Assembly: GCF_040786275.1 (NCBI RefSeq)
Contig: NZ_JBFMVT010000002.1
Span: 2,046,001-2,110,000 of the forward strand
Direction: 5' to 3'
DNA from: Buttiauxella gaviniae
Lineage (GTDB): Bacteria; Pseudomonadota; Gammaproteobacteria; Enterobacterales; Enterobacteriaceae
Length of the DNA stretch: 64,000 bases
The position numbers and the translations under genes were made by a program. The notes beneath the pieces were generated by a model. The model saw only the letters and a list, made by a program, of their open reading frames with translations, was not told where the DNA came from and did no database searches. Numbering within the stretch: the stretch's first letter is position 1; the number at the start of each line of letters is the position of its first letter. Of the stretch, positions 55,790 through 64,000 are shown one piece after another.

Positions 55790-56410
55790 TTATGCCTGGC
55801 GTGCTCCGGCAAGGAGTGCGCCAACCAGCATGAACAACGAACCAAACACGCGGTTCAGGGCTTTCATCTGACGCGGCCCTTTAATCCAGGCGGCAATACG
55901 AGTTGCAAGCGTGGCATAGCCAATCATCACAATAATATCGACCACCACCGTGGTCACGCCGAGCACTAAATACTGTGCAGCCTGTGGCTGATGCGGCGCG
56001 ATAAACTGTGGGAAAAGTGCGGCCAGGAAAACAATACTTTTAGGGTTGGTGAGATTCACAAATACCGCCCGCTTAAACAGACGACTACGTGGTTGGGCAG
56101 TGGCAAGTGAGTTCAGGTCAATGGCACCCGCAGCACGCCATTGTTGAATGCCAAGCCAGATTAAATAAGCCACGCCAGCCCATTTCAGAATTTCAAAAGC
56201 CAAAAGCGAGCGTGAAAACAGTGCGCCCAGGCCAATCCCCACTAAAACGATATGTATCGCCAGCCCGGTTTGTAGCCCGGCAATAGATGCTGCAGCACCG
56301 CGATAGCCATGGCTGATGGCGGTTGTCATGGTATTTATCGCCCCGGACCCCGGCGACAAACTTAAAATTATTGTTGTCAGAAGATAGGTTAACCACCACT
56401 CGACGCTCAT
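55790..56410 (-). CDS. rhtB: Homoserine/homoserine lactone efflux protein RhtB
   Basis: The 206-aa LysE/RhtB-family exporter has the family motif [18 protein letters not shown] and [21 protein letters not shown]. coli RhtB exports homoserine, its lactone and some analogues. It is divergent from pldB. Confidence 0.95.
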   Translation of the reverse strand: MSVEWWLTYLLTTIILSLSPGSGAINTMTTAISHGYRGAAASIAGLQTGLAIHIVLVGIGLGALFSRSLLAFEILKWAGVAYLIWLGIQQWRAAGAIDLNSLATAQPRSRLFKRAVFVNLTNPKSIVFLAALFPQFIAPHQPQAAQYLVLGVTTVVVDIIVMIGYATLATRIAAWIKGPRQMKALNRVFGSLFMLVGALLAGARQA

Positions 56411-56489
56411 GTGAAATTCCCTGATCGAACACTTTTATGCCACAATACGCTATTGTTGATGAGCGTGCTACGAATCACAAAAAAGCGAT

Positions 56490-57482
56490 ATGACTCCGCA
56501 TAAAAATGGATGGTCAAACAGGGAAAATGCCTTTGCGGCTTTCACCACGGGTCCGTTGATGGACTTCTGGCGTAAACGTGAAGAGTGCGAATTTTCAGGC
56601 GTCGACGAAGTGCCGGTACGCTACGTACGGTTTCGCGCGCAGAATCACGACAGGGTGATTGTTGTTTGCCCCGGTCGTATCGAAAGCTATGTTAAATATG
56701 CCGAACTGGCGTATGACTTATTCCACTGCGGCTTCGACGTTTTAATTATCGACCATCGGGGCCAGGGGCGTTCTGGTCGATTGCTTTCGGATTCACATCG
56801 CGGCCATGTGGCGAAATTTAGCGACTATGTCGACGATTTTGACCGCTTTTATCAGCACGAAGTGGCGAACGGCCCCTGGAGAAAACGCTATGCTCTGGCG
56901 CACTCTATGGGTGGGGCAATCACCACGCTCTGGCTTGAGAAAAACTCACAATGCTTTGATGCAGTTGCGCTGTGTGCCCCGATGTTCGGCATCGCCCTGC
57001 GGTGGCCAGACTGGATGGTGCGCCACATCCTTGACTGGGCGGAGGGCCACCAGCGTATTCGTGAAGGATACGCAATCGGAACAGGCCGCTGGCGCGCACT
57101 ACCATTTAGCGTTAATGTCCTGACCCATAGCCGTGAACGTTACCGCCGCAATCTGCGTTTTTATGCAGACGAGCCAGCATTGCGGGTCGGCGGGCCAACG
57201 AATCACTGGGTCAGAGAAGGAATACTCGCAGGAGAAAAGGTGATAGCAGGAGCCACTGCCATTACCACGCCGATTTTTATCCTGCAGGCAGAAGAGGAGC
57301 GCGTTGTTGATAATCGCGCACATGACCAATTCTGTGAACTTAGAGCCGCGGCGGGCAACCCTTGTGAGGGGGAGAAACCTTACGTCATAAACGGGGCGTA
57401 TCATGAGATCCTGTTCGAAAAGGACGATATGCGAACCGAAGCGCTGAATGCCATCATCGCGTTTTTTGATAGGCATAATTAA
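56490..57482 (+). CDS. pldB: Lysophospholipase L2
   Basis: The 330-aa alpha/beta-hydrolase matches E. coli PldB. The nucleophile serine is in ALAHSMGGAIT, with the oxyanion region in DHRGQGRSGR. It hydrolyses lysophospholipids at the inner membrane. yigL follows after 31 bp; in Salmonella the pldB-yigL mRNA is cleaved and stabilised by the sRNA SgrS, and the same order here makes that control possible. Confidence 0.94.
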   Translation: MTPHKNGWSNRENAFAAFTTGPLMDFWRKREECEFSGVDEVPVRYVRFRAQNHDRVIVVCPGRIESYVKYAELAYDLFHCGFDVLIIDHRGQGRSGRLLSDSHRGHVAKFSDYVDDFDRFYQHEVANGPWRKRYALAHSMGGAITTLWLEKNSQCFDAVALCAPMFGIALRWPDWMVRHILDWAEGHQRIREGYAIGTGRWRALPFSVNVLTHSRERYRRNLRFYADEPALRVGGPTNHWVREGILAGEKVIAGATAITTPIFILQAEEERVVDNRAHDQFCELRAAAGNPCEGEKPYVINGAYHEILFEKDDMRTEALNAIIAFFDRHN

Positions 57483-57513
57483 TCTGAATTTAACACCGAG
57501 GTCTAAAAATCCT

Positions 57514-58320
57514 ATGTACCAAGTCGTTGCGTCTGACTTAGATGGCACGTTGCTGTCCCCCGATCACCTTCTTACTCCGTATGCTAAAGAAACGCTGAAA
57601 CTGCTCACCGCAGAAGGTGTTCATTTCGTCTTCGCAACAGGCCGTCACCATATCGACGTGGGGCAAATTCGCGATAATCTCGAAATTAAAGCCTACATGA
57701 TCACCTCTAATGGCGCGCGCGTGCATGATACCGACGGCAACCTGGTATTCAGCCACGACCTCGATCGTGATATCGCCCAGGATTTGTTTGGCGTAGTACA
57801 TACCAGCGAAGATATCGTCACCAACGTCTATCGCGGCGACCAATGGTTTATGAACCGCCATCGCCCGGAAGAGATGAAATATTTTAAAGAAGCGGTGTTT
57901 AACTACAGTCTGTTTGAACCTGGTTTGCTGGAAGCGGATGGCGTCAGTAAAGTGTTCTTCACCTGTGATTCTCACGAAAAACTGCTGCCGCTTGAGCAAG
58001 CACTGATCGCCCGTTGGGGTGACCGCGTGAACGTCAGCTTCTCGACGCTGACGTGCCTGGAAGTGATGGCGGGCGGTGTATCCAAAGGCCACGCGCTGGA
58101 AGCGGTATCTAAGGCGATGGGTTACAGCCTGAAAGAGTGTATCGCCTTTGGCGACGGCATGAACGATGCCGAAATGCTGAGCATGGCGGGCAAAGGTTGC
58201 ATTATGGGCAATGCCCATCAGCGTCTGAAGGATTTGCTGCCAGAGCTGGAAGTCATCGGTACCAACGCCGATAACGCCGTTCCGCATTACCTGCGTAAGA
58301 TGTTCCTCGGTAAAGACTGA
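57514..58320 (+). CDS. yigL: HAD-family sugar-phosphate phosphatase YigL
   Basis: The 268-aa Cof-type HAD phosphatase has motif I DLDGTLLS at 8-15 and the later GDGMNDAEML. E. coli YigL acts on pyridoxal phosphate and sugar phosphates, and in Salmonella SgrS up-regulates it during glucose-phosphate stress. I start at MYQVVASDLDG (57514) after CCGAGGT; an in-frame start inside pldB is rejected. Confidence 0.95.
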   Translation: MYQVVASDLDGTLLSPDHLLTPYAKETLKLLTAEGVHFVFATGRHHIDVGQIRDNLEIKAYMITSNGARVHDTDGNLVFSHDLDRDIAQDLFGVVHTSEDIVTNVYRGDQWFMNRHRPEEMKYFKEAVFNYSLFEPGLLEADGVSKVFFTCDSHEKLLPLEQALIARWGDRVNVSFSTLTCLEVMAGGVSKGHALEAVSKAMGYSLKECIAFGDGMNDAEMLSMAGKGCIMGNAHQRLKDLLPELEVIGTNADNAVPHYLRKMFLGKD

Positions 58321-58332
58321 TTTCCTGTCATT

Positions 58333-58355
58333 GAGTGGCGAATAAATCGCCACTC
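58333..58355 (+). other. Hairpin after yigL
   Basis: GAGTGGCG and CGCCACTC form a perfect 8-bp stem with a 7-nt loop, 12 bp after the yigL stop. No T tract follows, so termination here would need Rho; it may protect the yigL 3' end. Confidence 0.5.
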
Positions 58356-58431
58356 GTAAACCAAATAAATAAACCCCCGCCAACCACCTTCGCTACAATG
58401 GTAAAAAATTGCCTGTTGTAGAGAACTCATC

Positions 58432-59331
58432 GTGCCGTTACTCATCATCACCACTATTCTGTGGGCCTTTTCCTTTAGCCTGATTGGCGAATACCTTGCC
58501 GGGCATGTCGACAGCTATTTTTCAGTACTGATGCGCGTTGGCCTTGCGGCGCTGGTGTTTTTGCCGTTCCTGCGTGTTAAGGGACACAGCCTAAAAACAC
58601 TGCTGCTGTATATGCTGGTGGGTGCCCTGCAACTCGGTGTGATGTACCTGTTTAGCTTCCAGGCATACCTGTATCTCACCGTTTCGGAGTTCCTGCTGTT
58701 CACGGTAATGACGCCGCTGTACGTCACGCTCATTTATGATTTGCTGAGTGGGAATAAACTGCGCTGGGGCTACGCATTAAGTGCCGGGCTGGCGGTCATT
58801 GGCGCGGCGATTATTCGCTACGACAAAGTGAGCGATCACTTCTGGATTGGTCTCTTGCTGGTGCAGGCGGCGAACATCTGCTTCGCTATCGGTATGGTGG
58901 GCTACAAACGCCTGATGGAAACGCGTCCTATGCCGCAGCACAGTGCATTCTCATGGTTTTATCTCGGGGCGTTTATCGTGGCAGTGATTGCATGGTTTGC
59001 ACTGGGGAATCCACAAAAACTCCCGACCACCAACCTGCAATGGGGGATCCTCGTGTGGCTGGGCGTTGTGGCGTCGGGCCTGGGTTACTTCATGTGGAAC
59101 TACGGTGCAACGCAGGTGGATGCGGGCACATTGGGCATCATGAATAACATGCATGTTCCGGCGGGGCTGCTGGTAAATCTCGCTATCTGGCAAGAGCAGC
59201 CCCACTGGCCGAGCTTCATCATAGGTGGGACGGTGATAATGGCCTCGCTGTGGGTGCATCGCCGTTGGGTCGCTCCGCGTTCCGCACAAACGGTAGATGC
59301 TCGCAAGCGTGTGAGCGCGTCGAGCGAATAA
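58432..59331 (+). CDS. bioP: Biotin transporter BioP (YigM)
   Basis: The 299-aa ten-helix EamA-family carrier matches E. coli YigM/BioP, the high-affinity biotin importer. The start is GTG ([17 protein letters not shown] after the initiator). I looked for a BirA operator upstream and found none convincing. The 3' end overlaps the convergent metR by 113 bp, so the C-terminal residues of both proteins share DNA. Confidence 0.94.
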   Translation: MPLLIITTILWAFSFSLIGEYLAGHVDSYFSVLMRVGLAALVFLPFLRVKGHSLKTLLLYMLVGALQLGVMYLFSFQAYLYLTVSEFLLFTVMTPLYVTLIYDLLSGNKLRWGYALSAGLAVIGAAIIRYDKVSDHFWIGLLLVQAANICFAIGMVGYKRLMETRPMPQHSAFSWFYLGAFIVAVIAWFALGNPQKLPTTNLQWGILVWLGVVASGLGYFMWNYGATQVDAGTLGIMNNMHVPAGLLVNLAIWQEQPHWPSFIIGGTVIMASLWVHRRWVAPRSAQTVDARKRVSASSE

Positions 59332-60172
59332 ACGCTTCCGTGGCAGGTTGACGCTGCTCGCCATCGCGCACGGCAGCGTACAACCGGCTCCACAGTCCTT
59401 CGCCCAGGGTTTTTGTAACCACTAAACCCTGGCGCTCCACATTCTCCACCACCCAATGCGGCAGCGCGGCAATGCCCATGCGCGCCGACACCATCTGAAT
59501 CAGCAGCAGCGTGTTATCGACACTTTTCAGCGACGGGCTAACGCCTGCCGGTTGCAGGAAGTGACGCCAGATATCCAGACGCTGGCGCTGCACCGGATAA
59601 ATCAACAATGTTTCGCTGCTCAAATCTTCGGGCTCAATGCGCGTTTTATTCGCCAGCGGGTGATCCGTCGCCAGCACCAGGCGCACTTCATAATCAAACA
59701 TCGGCGAATAGTGCAGGCCGCTGCGCGGAAGAATGTCTGAAGTCAGAACAATATCCAGCTCGCTTTGCTGCAGCGCGGGTTGCGGGTCAAACGTCACGCC
59801 AGATTTGAAATCCAGATCGACCTGCGGCCAGGTTTTGTGGAAGTTCTCAAGCGCAGGCGTGAGCCACTGAATACAGCTATGGCATTCGATGGCGATACGC
59901 AGCGTGGTCTGATGTGGTTCGTTGCAAGCCTGGAGCGCGCGGGTTATCTGCGGCAGCACTTGTTCTGCCAGTTGCAGCAACACTTCCCCCTGCGGAGTAA
60001 AACGCAATGGCTGACTTTTACGGACAAACAGGCGGAACCCAAGCCGCTGCTCCAGATCGCTGAATTGATGGGAGAGGGCCGATTGGGTCTGATGCAACGC
60101 GGCAGCAGCGGCGGCTAATGAGCCGCAATTTCGTAACGCCTGGAGCGTCCGCAGATGTTTTATCTCGATCAT
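59219..60172 (-). CDS. metR: LysR-type activator MetR
   Basis: The 317-aa regulator equals E. coli MetR in length. It has an N-terminal winged helix-turn-helix ([20 protein letters not shown]), a leucine-rich linker and an effector domain sensing homocysteine. It activates metE and represses itself through the divergent gap. Its last 38 codons overlap bioP on the other strand, and the C-terminal tail is the least conserved part. Confidence 0.96.
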   Translation of the reverse strand: MIEIKHLRTLQALRNCGSLAAAAAALHQTQSALSHQFSDLEQRLGFRLFVRKSQPLRFTPQGEVLLQLAEQVLPQITRALQACNEPHQTTLRIAIECHSCIQWLTPALENFHKTWPQVDLDFKSGVTFDPQPALQQSELDIVLTSDILPRSGLHYSPMFDYEVRLVLATDHPLANKTRIEPEDLSSETLLIYPVQRQRLDIWRHFLQPAGVSPSLKSVDNTLLLIQMVSARMGIAALPHWVVENVERQGLVVTKTLGEGLWSRLYAAVRDGEQRQPATEAFIRSTRSHACEHLPFVRNAERPNGDAPTARPLSPSHL

Positions 60173-60184
60173 GAAAGTCCTTCA
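60172..60184 (+). promoter_or_regulatory. MetR binding site
   Basis: TGAAAGTCCTTCA is an exact TGAA-N5-TTCA MetR site. It overlaps the metR start codon, which fits autorepression of metR and activation of metE from upstream. Confidence 0.8.
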
Positions 60185-60235
60185 CTTCGGCATGAGCAAA
60201 TTGCGCTTGAGGAATATACAGTACCTGCTGATTAT

Positions 60236-60267
60236 AGATGTGTAAACATCTGGACGGCTAAATCCAT
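60236..60267 (+). promoter_or_regulatory. MetJ operator (met boxes)
   Basis: Four contiguous 8-bp units, AGATGTGT, AAACATCT, GGACGGCT and AAATCCAT, resemble the MetJ consensus AGACGTCT to varying degrees; the first two are best. Tandem imperfect met boxes are the usual design, allowing cooperative binding of MetJ with S-adenosylmethionine. They lie just before metE. Confidence 0.65.
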
Positions 60268-60298
60268 CTGGAACCCATAAATTAAAGAGGCAGAAAAA

Positions 60299-62560
60299 AT
60301 GACGATTAAAAATCATACCCTCGGTTTCCCTCGTGTTGGCCTGCGTCGCGAACTGAAAAAAGCACAAGAAAGTTACTGGGCGGGTAACTCCACTCAGGAA
60401 GAATTACTGGCGGTGGGCCGCGAACTGCGTGCTCGCCACTGGGAACAACAAAAAGAGGCTGGCGTTGAATTACTGCCGGTGGGCGATTTCGCCTGGTACG
60501 ATCACGTTCTGACTACCAGCTTGCTGCTTGGCAATGTGCCGGCTCGTCATCAGAACGCGGACGGCTGCGTGGATATCGACACTCTGTTCCGTATTGGCCG
60601 TGGCCGCGCACCTACCGGTGAGCCAGCCGCAGCCGCTGAAATGACCAAATGGTTTAACACCAACTACCACTACATGGTGCCAGAATTTACCAAAGGCCAG
60701 CAGTTCAAACTGACCTGGACCCAGCTTCTGGATGAAGTGGACGAAGCCCTGGCTTTGGGGCACAACGTAAAACCTGTACTGCTTGGTCCGGTGACTTACC
60801 TGTGGCTTGGCAAAGTAAAAGGCGAGCAGTTCGACCGCCTGAGCCTGCTGAAAGACATTCTTCCGGTTTACCAGCAGGTGCTAGCGGAACTGGCAAAACG
60901 CGGTGTTGAGTGGGTTCAAATTGACGAACCTGCACTGGTGCTGGAGCTGCCGCAGGAGTGGCTGAATGCGTTTAAACCGGCTTACGATGCGCTGGCAGGC
61001 AACGTTAAACTGCTGCTGACCACCTATTTTGAAGGCGTGACGCCAAACCTGGATACCATTACCGCGCTGCCGGTTCAGGGTCTGCATGTTGACTTCGTTC
61101 ACGGTAAAGATGACATCAATGCGATCCACCAAAAATTACCCGCTGAGTGGCTGTTATCTGCCGGTGTAATTAATGGCCGTAACGTCTGGCGGGCCGATTT
61201 GACGGAGAAATACCAGCAATTGCGTGATGTGGCTGGCCTGCGCGAACTTTGGGTCGCCTCTTCTTGCTCCCTGCTGCACAGCCCGATCGACCTGAGCGTG
61301 GAAACTCGTCTGGATGCAGAAGTAAAAAGCTGGTTTGCCTTCGCCCTGCAGAAATGTGCCGAGTTGTCACTCCTGACCGAAGCGCTAAACAGCGGCAATA
61401 CTGAAAAACTGGTGGAATGGAGCGCACCGATTCAGGCCCGCCGTCATTCACAGCGCGTACACAATGCCGCCGTAGAAAAACGCCTTGCGACCATTACCGT
61501 GCAGGATAGCCAGCGCCAGAGTGCTTACACTGAACGTGCAAATGCCCAGCGCCAGCGCTTTAATCTGCCAGCATGGCCGACGACGACTATCGGTTCCTTC
61601 CCGCAAACTACAGAGATCCGTGGCCTGCGCCTGGACTTCAAAAAGGGAAATCTGGATGCCAAAAACTATCGTACCGGCATCGCGGAACATATTAAGCAGG
61701 CTGTGGTGGAGCAAGAGCGTTTAGGTCTGGATGTGCTGGTTCACGGCGAAGCCGAGCGTAACGACATGGTGGAATACTTCGGTGAACACCTCGACGGTTT
61801 CGTCTTTACCCAAAACGGCTGGGTGCAGAGCTACGGTTCACGCTGCGTGAAACCGCCGGTTGTGATTGGCGATATCAGCCGTCCGGAAGCGATCACCGTA
61901 GAATGGGCGAAATACGCGCAATCTCTGACCACTAAACCGGTAAAAGGCATGTTGACCGGCCCGGTAACGATTCTCTGCTGGTCATTCCCACGCGAAGACG
62001 TGAGCCGCGAAACTATCGCCAAACAAATCGCGCTGGCACTGCGTGATGAAGTCGCGGATCTGGAAGCGGCAGGTATCGGTATCATTCAGATTGACGAACC
62101 GGCCCTGCGTGAAGGTTTACCGCTGCGCCGTTCCGACTGGCAGGCGTATCTGGAGTGGGGCGTGGAAGCCTTCCGCCTGAATGCCGCCGTCGTGCGCGAC
62201 GACACGCAGATCCACACTCACATGTGTTACTGCGAGTTCAACGACATCATGGACTCCATCGCGGCGCTGGATGCAGACGTGATTACCATCGAAACCTCTC
62301 GTTCTGATATGGATTTGCTGGAATCGTTTAAAGAGTTCGAATACCCGAACGAAATCGGCCCGGGTGTGTATGACATTCACTCGCCAAACGTCCCGAGCGT
62401 GGAGTGGATTGAAGCGCTTCTGAAGAAAGCTGCTGAAAGTGTTCCGGCAGAGCGCTTATGGGTGAACCCGGACTGCGGCCTGAAAACTCGCGGCTGGCCG
62501 GAAACCCGTCAGGCTCTGGCGAACATGGTGAAGGCTGCGCAGAACTTGCGTAACGCTTAA
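60299..62560 (+). CDS. metE: Cobalamin-independent methionine synthase
   Basis: The 753-aa product equals E. coli MetE. It transfers a methyl group from 5-methyltetrahydropteroyl-triglutamate to homocysteine. It consists of two related beta-barrel domains; the zinc ligands include H641 and C643 in HTHMCYCEF and a cysteine in [18 protein letters not shown] precedes the ATG. Control by MetR and MetJ is visible in the gap with metR. The terminator follows directly; the usual downstream chromosomal genes of E. coli are not present. Confidence 0.97.
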   Translation: MTIKNHTLGFPRVGLRRELKKAQESYWAGNSTQEELLAVGRELRARHWEQQKEAGVELLPVGDFAWYDHVLTTSLLLGNVPARHQNADGCVDIDTLFRIGRGRAPTGEPAAAAEMTKWFNTNYHYMVPEFTKGQQFKLTWTQLLDEVDEALALGHNVKPVLLGPVTYLWLGKVKGEQFDRLSLLKDILPVYQQVLAELAKRGVEWVQIDEPALVLELPQEWLNAFKPAYDALAGNVKLLLTTYFEGVTPNLDTITALPVQGLHVDFVHGKDDINAIHQKLPAEWLLSAGVINGRNVWRADLTEKYQQLRDVAGLRELWVASSCSLLHSPIDLSVETRLDAEVKSWFAFALQKCAELSLLTEALNSGNTEKLVEWSAPIQARRHSQRVHNAAVEKRLATITVQDSQRQSAYTERANAQRQRFNLPAWPTTTIGSFPQTTEIRGLRLDFKKGNLDAKNYRTGIAEHIKQAVVEQERLGLDVLVHGEAERNDMVEYFGEHLDGFVFTQNGWVQSYGSRCVKPPVVIGDISRPEAITVEWAKYAQSLTTKPVKGMLTGPVTILCWSFPREDVSRETIAKQIALALRDEVADLEAAGIGIIQIDEPALREGLPLRRSDWQAYLEWGVEAFRLNAAVVRDDTQIHTHMCYCEFNDIMDSIAALDADVITIETSRSDMDLLESFKEFEYPNEIGPGVYDIHSPNVPSVEWIEALLKKAAESVPAERLWVNPDCGLKTRGWPETRQALANMVKAAQNLRNA

Positions 62561-62565
62561 TAAAA

Positions 62566-62607
62566 TCAGGGTCACTTTCATTCAGTAAAGTGGCCCTGCA
62601 TTTTGAT
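62566..62607 (+). terminator. metE terminator
   Basis: CAGGGTCACTTT and AAAGTGGCCCTG form a 12-bp stem with one G-T pair, followed by CATTTTGATT. It ends metE and marks the boundary of the conserved backbone. Confidence 0.85.
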
Positions 62608-62653
62608 TAAGCCCTATGAACGGGTCTAACCCGAACCACAAAAGAAAAGCGGG

Positions 62654-63041
62654 TCACTCAGTGGATACTCGGCACTGCCTCTTCGCTATTAAACCAAAGG
62701 GGAGAAGGAATGAGGCTATAAATCCCAGCATAAATACTATTACCCCAAAAGACCCCCAGGCAAGGCCTGTGCATGAAAGTTTTTTCGATGGTGTAATTCA
62801 TTTTTTAAATAATGTTCGGAGTGAGAAAAATATAAAATAGATGAAAATGGGAGTGCCACTTAAAGCAGCAATGCTTTGACGGTGGATTTTTATTATATTG
62901 CCGTGATTTATTAATGACTGCACTTCATACAATGTACCATCATATATAATGTCATAAAACGATATAAGACATTATCACCAAAAGAAATACAGCCACACCT
63001 TTGTGCAATAACCATTGCGAAATAGTATTTTCTTTATTCAT
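62654..63041 (-). pseudogene. Decayed second copy of the membrane immunity gene
   Basis: An ATG at 63041, 4 nt after the stop of the previous gene, opens MNKENTISQWLLHKGVAVFL and stops after 29 codons. In the next frame the similarity continues: FYDIIYDGTLYEVQ, then HGNIIK and SGTPIFIYFIFFSLRTLFKK, then an in-frame TGA and GVIVFMLGFIASFLLPFGL. Each piece lines up in order with the intact neighbour at 63046-63501 (QWLLYRGAAIV, HRNII, TGVPVYIYGICISLRVLF, TVTGMITAFIIPIGLMF). So this is a diverged paralogue broken by one frameshift (in CGTTTTATG) and one nonsense codon. A plus-strand frame at 62616-62840 is its shadow. Confidence in homology is high; function is inferred from the neighbour. Confidence 0.8.
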
Positions 63042-63045
63042 GTTA

Positions 63046-63501
63046 TTATTCTGATGCTTTAGTGATGCGATTGTTGTTTATGGTATCACAGAGTTTTAAA
63101 TCGGTAACATAATAGTCACCGAGTTTATCCTGCGGACAATTACTATAAGGTGAAAACATCAAACCGATGGGTATAATGAATGCAGTTATCATTCCTGTAA
63201 CAGTAATGATCGTACAGAATGCTCCAAGAATGCGACCAACTGGTGTTTGGGTGGTCGGTGGTTTTACACCTTTCGTAAATAGTACTCGAAGGCTTATGCA
63301 TATACCGTAGATATAGACAGGAACTCCGGTCGCTCCAGCAACAGCTTTAGTGTTGTAGACTATAATATTTCTATGGGTATATAAGGAGTGCAGATAATCT
63401 ATGGACTCTGAACTAAAATAAATAGCAGCGAACATAATAGTTATCATTACAATTGCGGCGCCTCGATATAATAGCCATTGTAAAACAATATCTCTGCTCA
63501 T
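63046..63501 (-). CDS. Small multipass membrane protein, putative immunity protein
   Basis: The 151-aa product has three clear hydrophobic segments (about 12-29, 54-74 and 86-114) and an N-terminal cytoplasmic-style start MSRDIVLQWLLYRG. After the last helix come two cysteines in CPQDKLGDYYVTDLKLC. That layout recalls DUF1240-type enterobacterial membrane proteins, which often lie beside toxin or effector genes; this is from memory of the pattern, not a search. It begins 2 nt after the stop of the YafU-like effector tail (TGAAAATG), and a degraded paralogue follows 4 nt after its own stop. The most likely role is protecting the cell from the membrane-targeting effector encoded upstream. The DNA is AT-rich compared with metE. 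Confidence 0.6.
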   Translation of the reverse strand: MSRDIVLQWLLYRGAAIVMITIMFAAIYFSSESIDYLHSLYTHRNIIVYNTKAVAGATGVPVYIYGICISLRVLFTKGVKPPTTQTPVGRILGAFCTIITVTGMITAFIIPIGLMFSPYSNCPQDKLGDYYVTDLKLCDTINNNRITKASE

Positions 63502-63503
63502 TT

Positions 63504-64000
63504 TCAGTCCGAAGTATTAACCAAGAAATTGAAAAGTGTGGATGAATGCAGCTGATTCCATTCCTTCATCCGATGCTCCTCTGATAGCGCGTTATGTAGT
63601 TTTACTTTTAGATTAGCTGATAAATGAAATTCATCATCTAAATTATTTAACTGGATGTTAAGAAGAATACCTATTCCAATAACTAAAGAAATGGTAAAAA
63701 CAACAGGGGCGGTAGCCAAAGTTAAAAATCCACCCACAACACCAATCACCACCCCAGCAACAATAGCTTTCGCCACATCCATAGTCACATCAACCAAAAA
63801 ATCAACGATGTGGTAATCATATTTAAAATTAACTCGACCGCTCGCCAGGCAAGTGAACAGCAAATACAAAACTTAGTGCCTTTAATAATTGAACCGGCAA
63901 GGCCGCGCATGCCAATTGCCATTTCCAGTATTTGCGGGTTACGCAGGCTATAGCGTGTGCCATTCAAAATACGGCGCATCGCGGGATAACCGGTTATTTT
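63504..64000 (-). CDS. C-terminal part of a large putative effector with YafU-like domain, frame broken
   Basis: Reading leftward from the window edge, an open frame with no start inside the window gives KITGYPAMRRILNGTRYSLR and continues to AWRAVELILN before stopping at 63785. The -1 frame takes over exactly there: YDYHIVDFLVDVTMDVAKAI, a long glycine-rich hydrophobic hairpin, then LNNLDDEFHLSANLK and the end FLVNTSD. That second part strongly resembles E. coli YafU (VNFLGDFSMDVAKAVIAGG as I recall), an orphan 112-aa membrane protein that looks like the tail of such an effector. The switch coincides with TTTAAAT, so either -1 ribosomal frameshifting or loss of one A explains it. The second part has no credible start of its own. 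The N-terminal domains lie outside the window, so the delivery system cannot be stated. Confidence 0.6.
63821..63827 (-). other. TTTAAAT slippery heptamer at the frame switch
   Basis: On the minus strand the incoming frame reads ATT TTA AAT ATG. The bases T TTA AAT fit X XXY YYZ, and a -1 slip gives TTT AAA TAT GAT, which is precisely the frame of the YafU-like tail. The match can be functional or a relic of a deleted A. Confidence 0.5.

Noticed and set aside
58321-58431. BirA operator upstream of bioP
   Set aside because: A GTAAACC-like fragment occurs but there is no matching inverted half-site at the expected 14-15 bp distance.
62616-62840. Plus-strand 74-codon frame after metE
   Set aside because: It has no ribosome-binding site and runs antisense to the immunity-like pseudogene, which explains the DNA better.
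63504-63869. YafU-like tail as an independent gene starting at TTG 63869
   Set aside because: The TTG has no ribosome-binding site and its first residues come from the DNA of the upstream frame read out of register. The similarity to YafU begins only after the heptamer.

Overview
The window is chromosomal DNA of an Enterobacteriaceae member close to the Escherichia/Citrobacter/Kluyvera/Buttiauxella group. Nearly every protein aligns along its whole length with an E. coli K-12 counterpart as I remember it, and the gene order follows the E. coli segment from rrnC through ilv, rho, wec, hem, cya, uvrD, recQ and metE. The genus cannot be fixed from this sequence alone.

Layout. 1-4278: 3' end of a 16S rRNA gene, tRNA-Ile and tRNA-Ala in the spacer, 23S, 5S, tRNA-Asp and tRNA-Trp, then a terminator. 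4323-7152: hdfR, maoP (with a maoS-like site) and yifB. 7153-16590: the attenuated ilvL-ilvX-ilvGMEDA operon with an intact ilvG, then ilvY and ilvC, which together make isoleucine and valine. 16672-23901: ppiC, rep, gppA, rhlB, trxA and rho. 24092-35007: the enterobacterial common antigen (ECA) cluster wecA-wzzE-wecBC-wecDE-wzxE-wecF-wzyE-wecG, lacking the rffG-rffH pair found in E. coli. 35165-35627: tRNA-Arg, -His, -Leu and -Pro with a terminator. 35782-36205: the sRNA gene glmZ behind a near-consensus sigma-54 promoter and GlrR-type sites. 36250-40328: hemCDXY (minus strand). 40610-49343: cyaA, cyaY, lptM, dapF, yigA, xerC, yigB and uvrD, with an ERIC repeat in the uvrD leader. 49344-62607: corA with a leader that looks like an attenuator, rarD, yigI, pldA, recQ, rhtC, rhtB, pldB, yigL, bioP, metR and metE.

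62654-64000 is the only clearly accessory part. It is AT-rich, all on the minus strand, and lies where E. coli has conserved genes after metE. It holds the C-terminal part of a larger protein ending in a YafU-like membrane domain, whose reading frame breaks exactly at a TTTAAAT heptamer. Two bases after its stop comes a small multipass membrane protein that looks like a cognate immunity protein, followed by a decayed second copy of that gene. I read this as the tail of an antibacterial effector/immunity locus that enters from beyond the right edge. This is the least ordinary content of the window.

Regulatory DNA is unusually readable: the ilv attenuator, IlvY operators, MetR and MetJ sites, a LexA-like box at uvrD, a CRP site at cyaA, and the sigma-54 promoter of glmZ. 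All gene assignments rest on remembered family sequences and visible motifs; no search was run.
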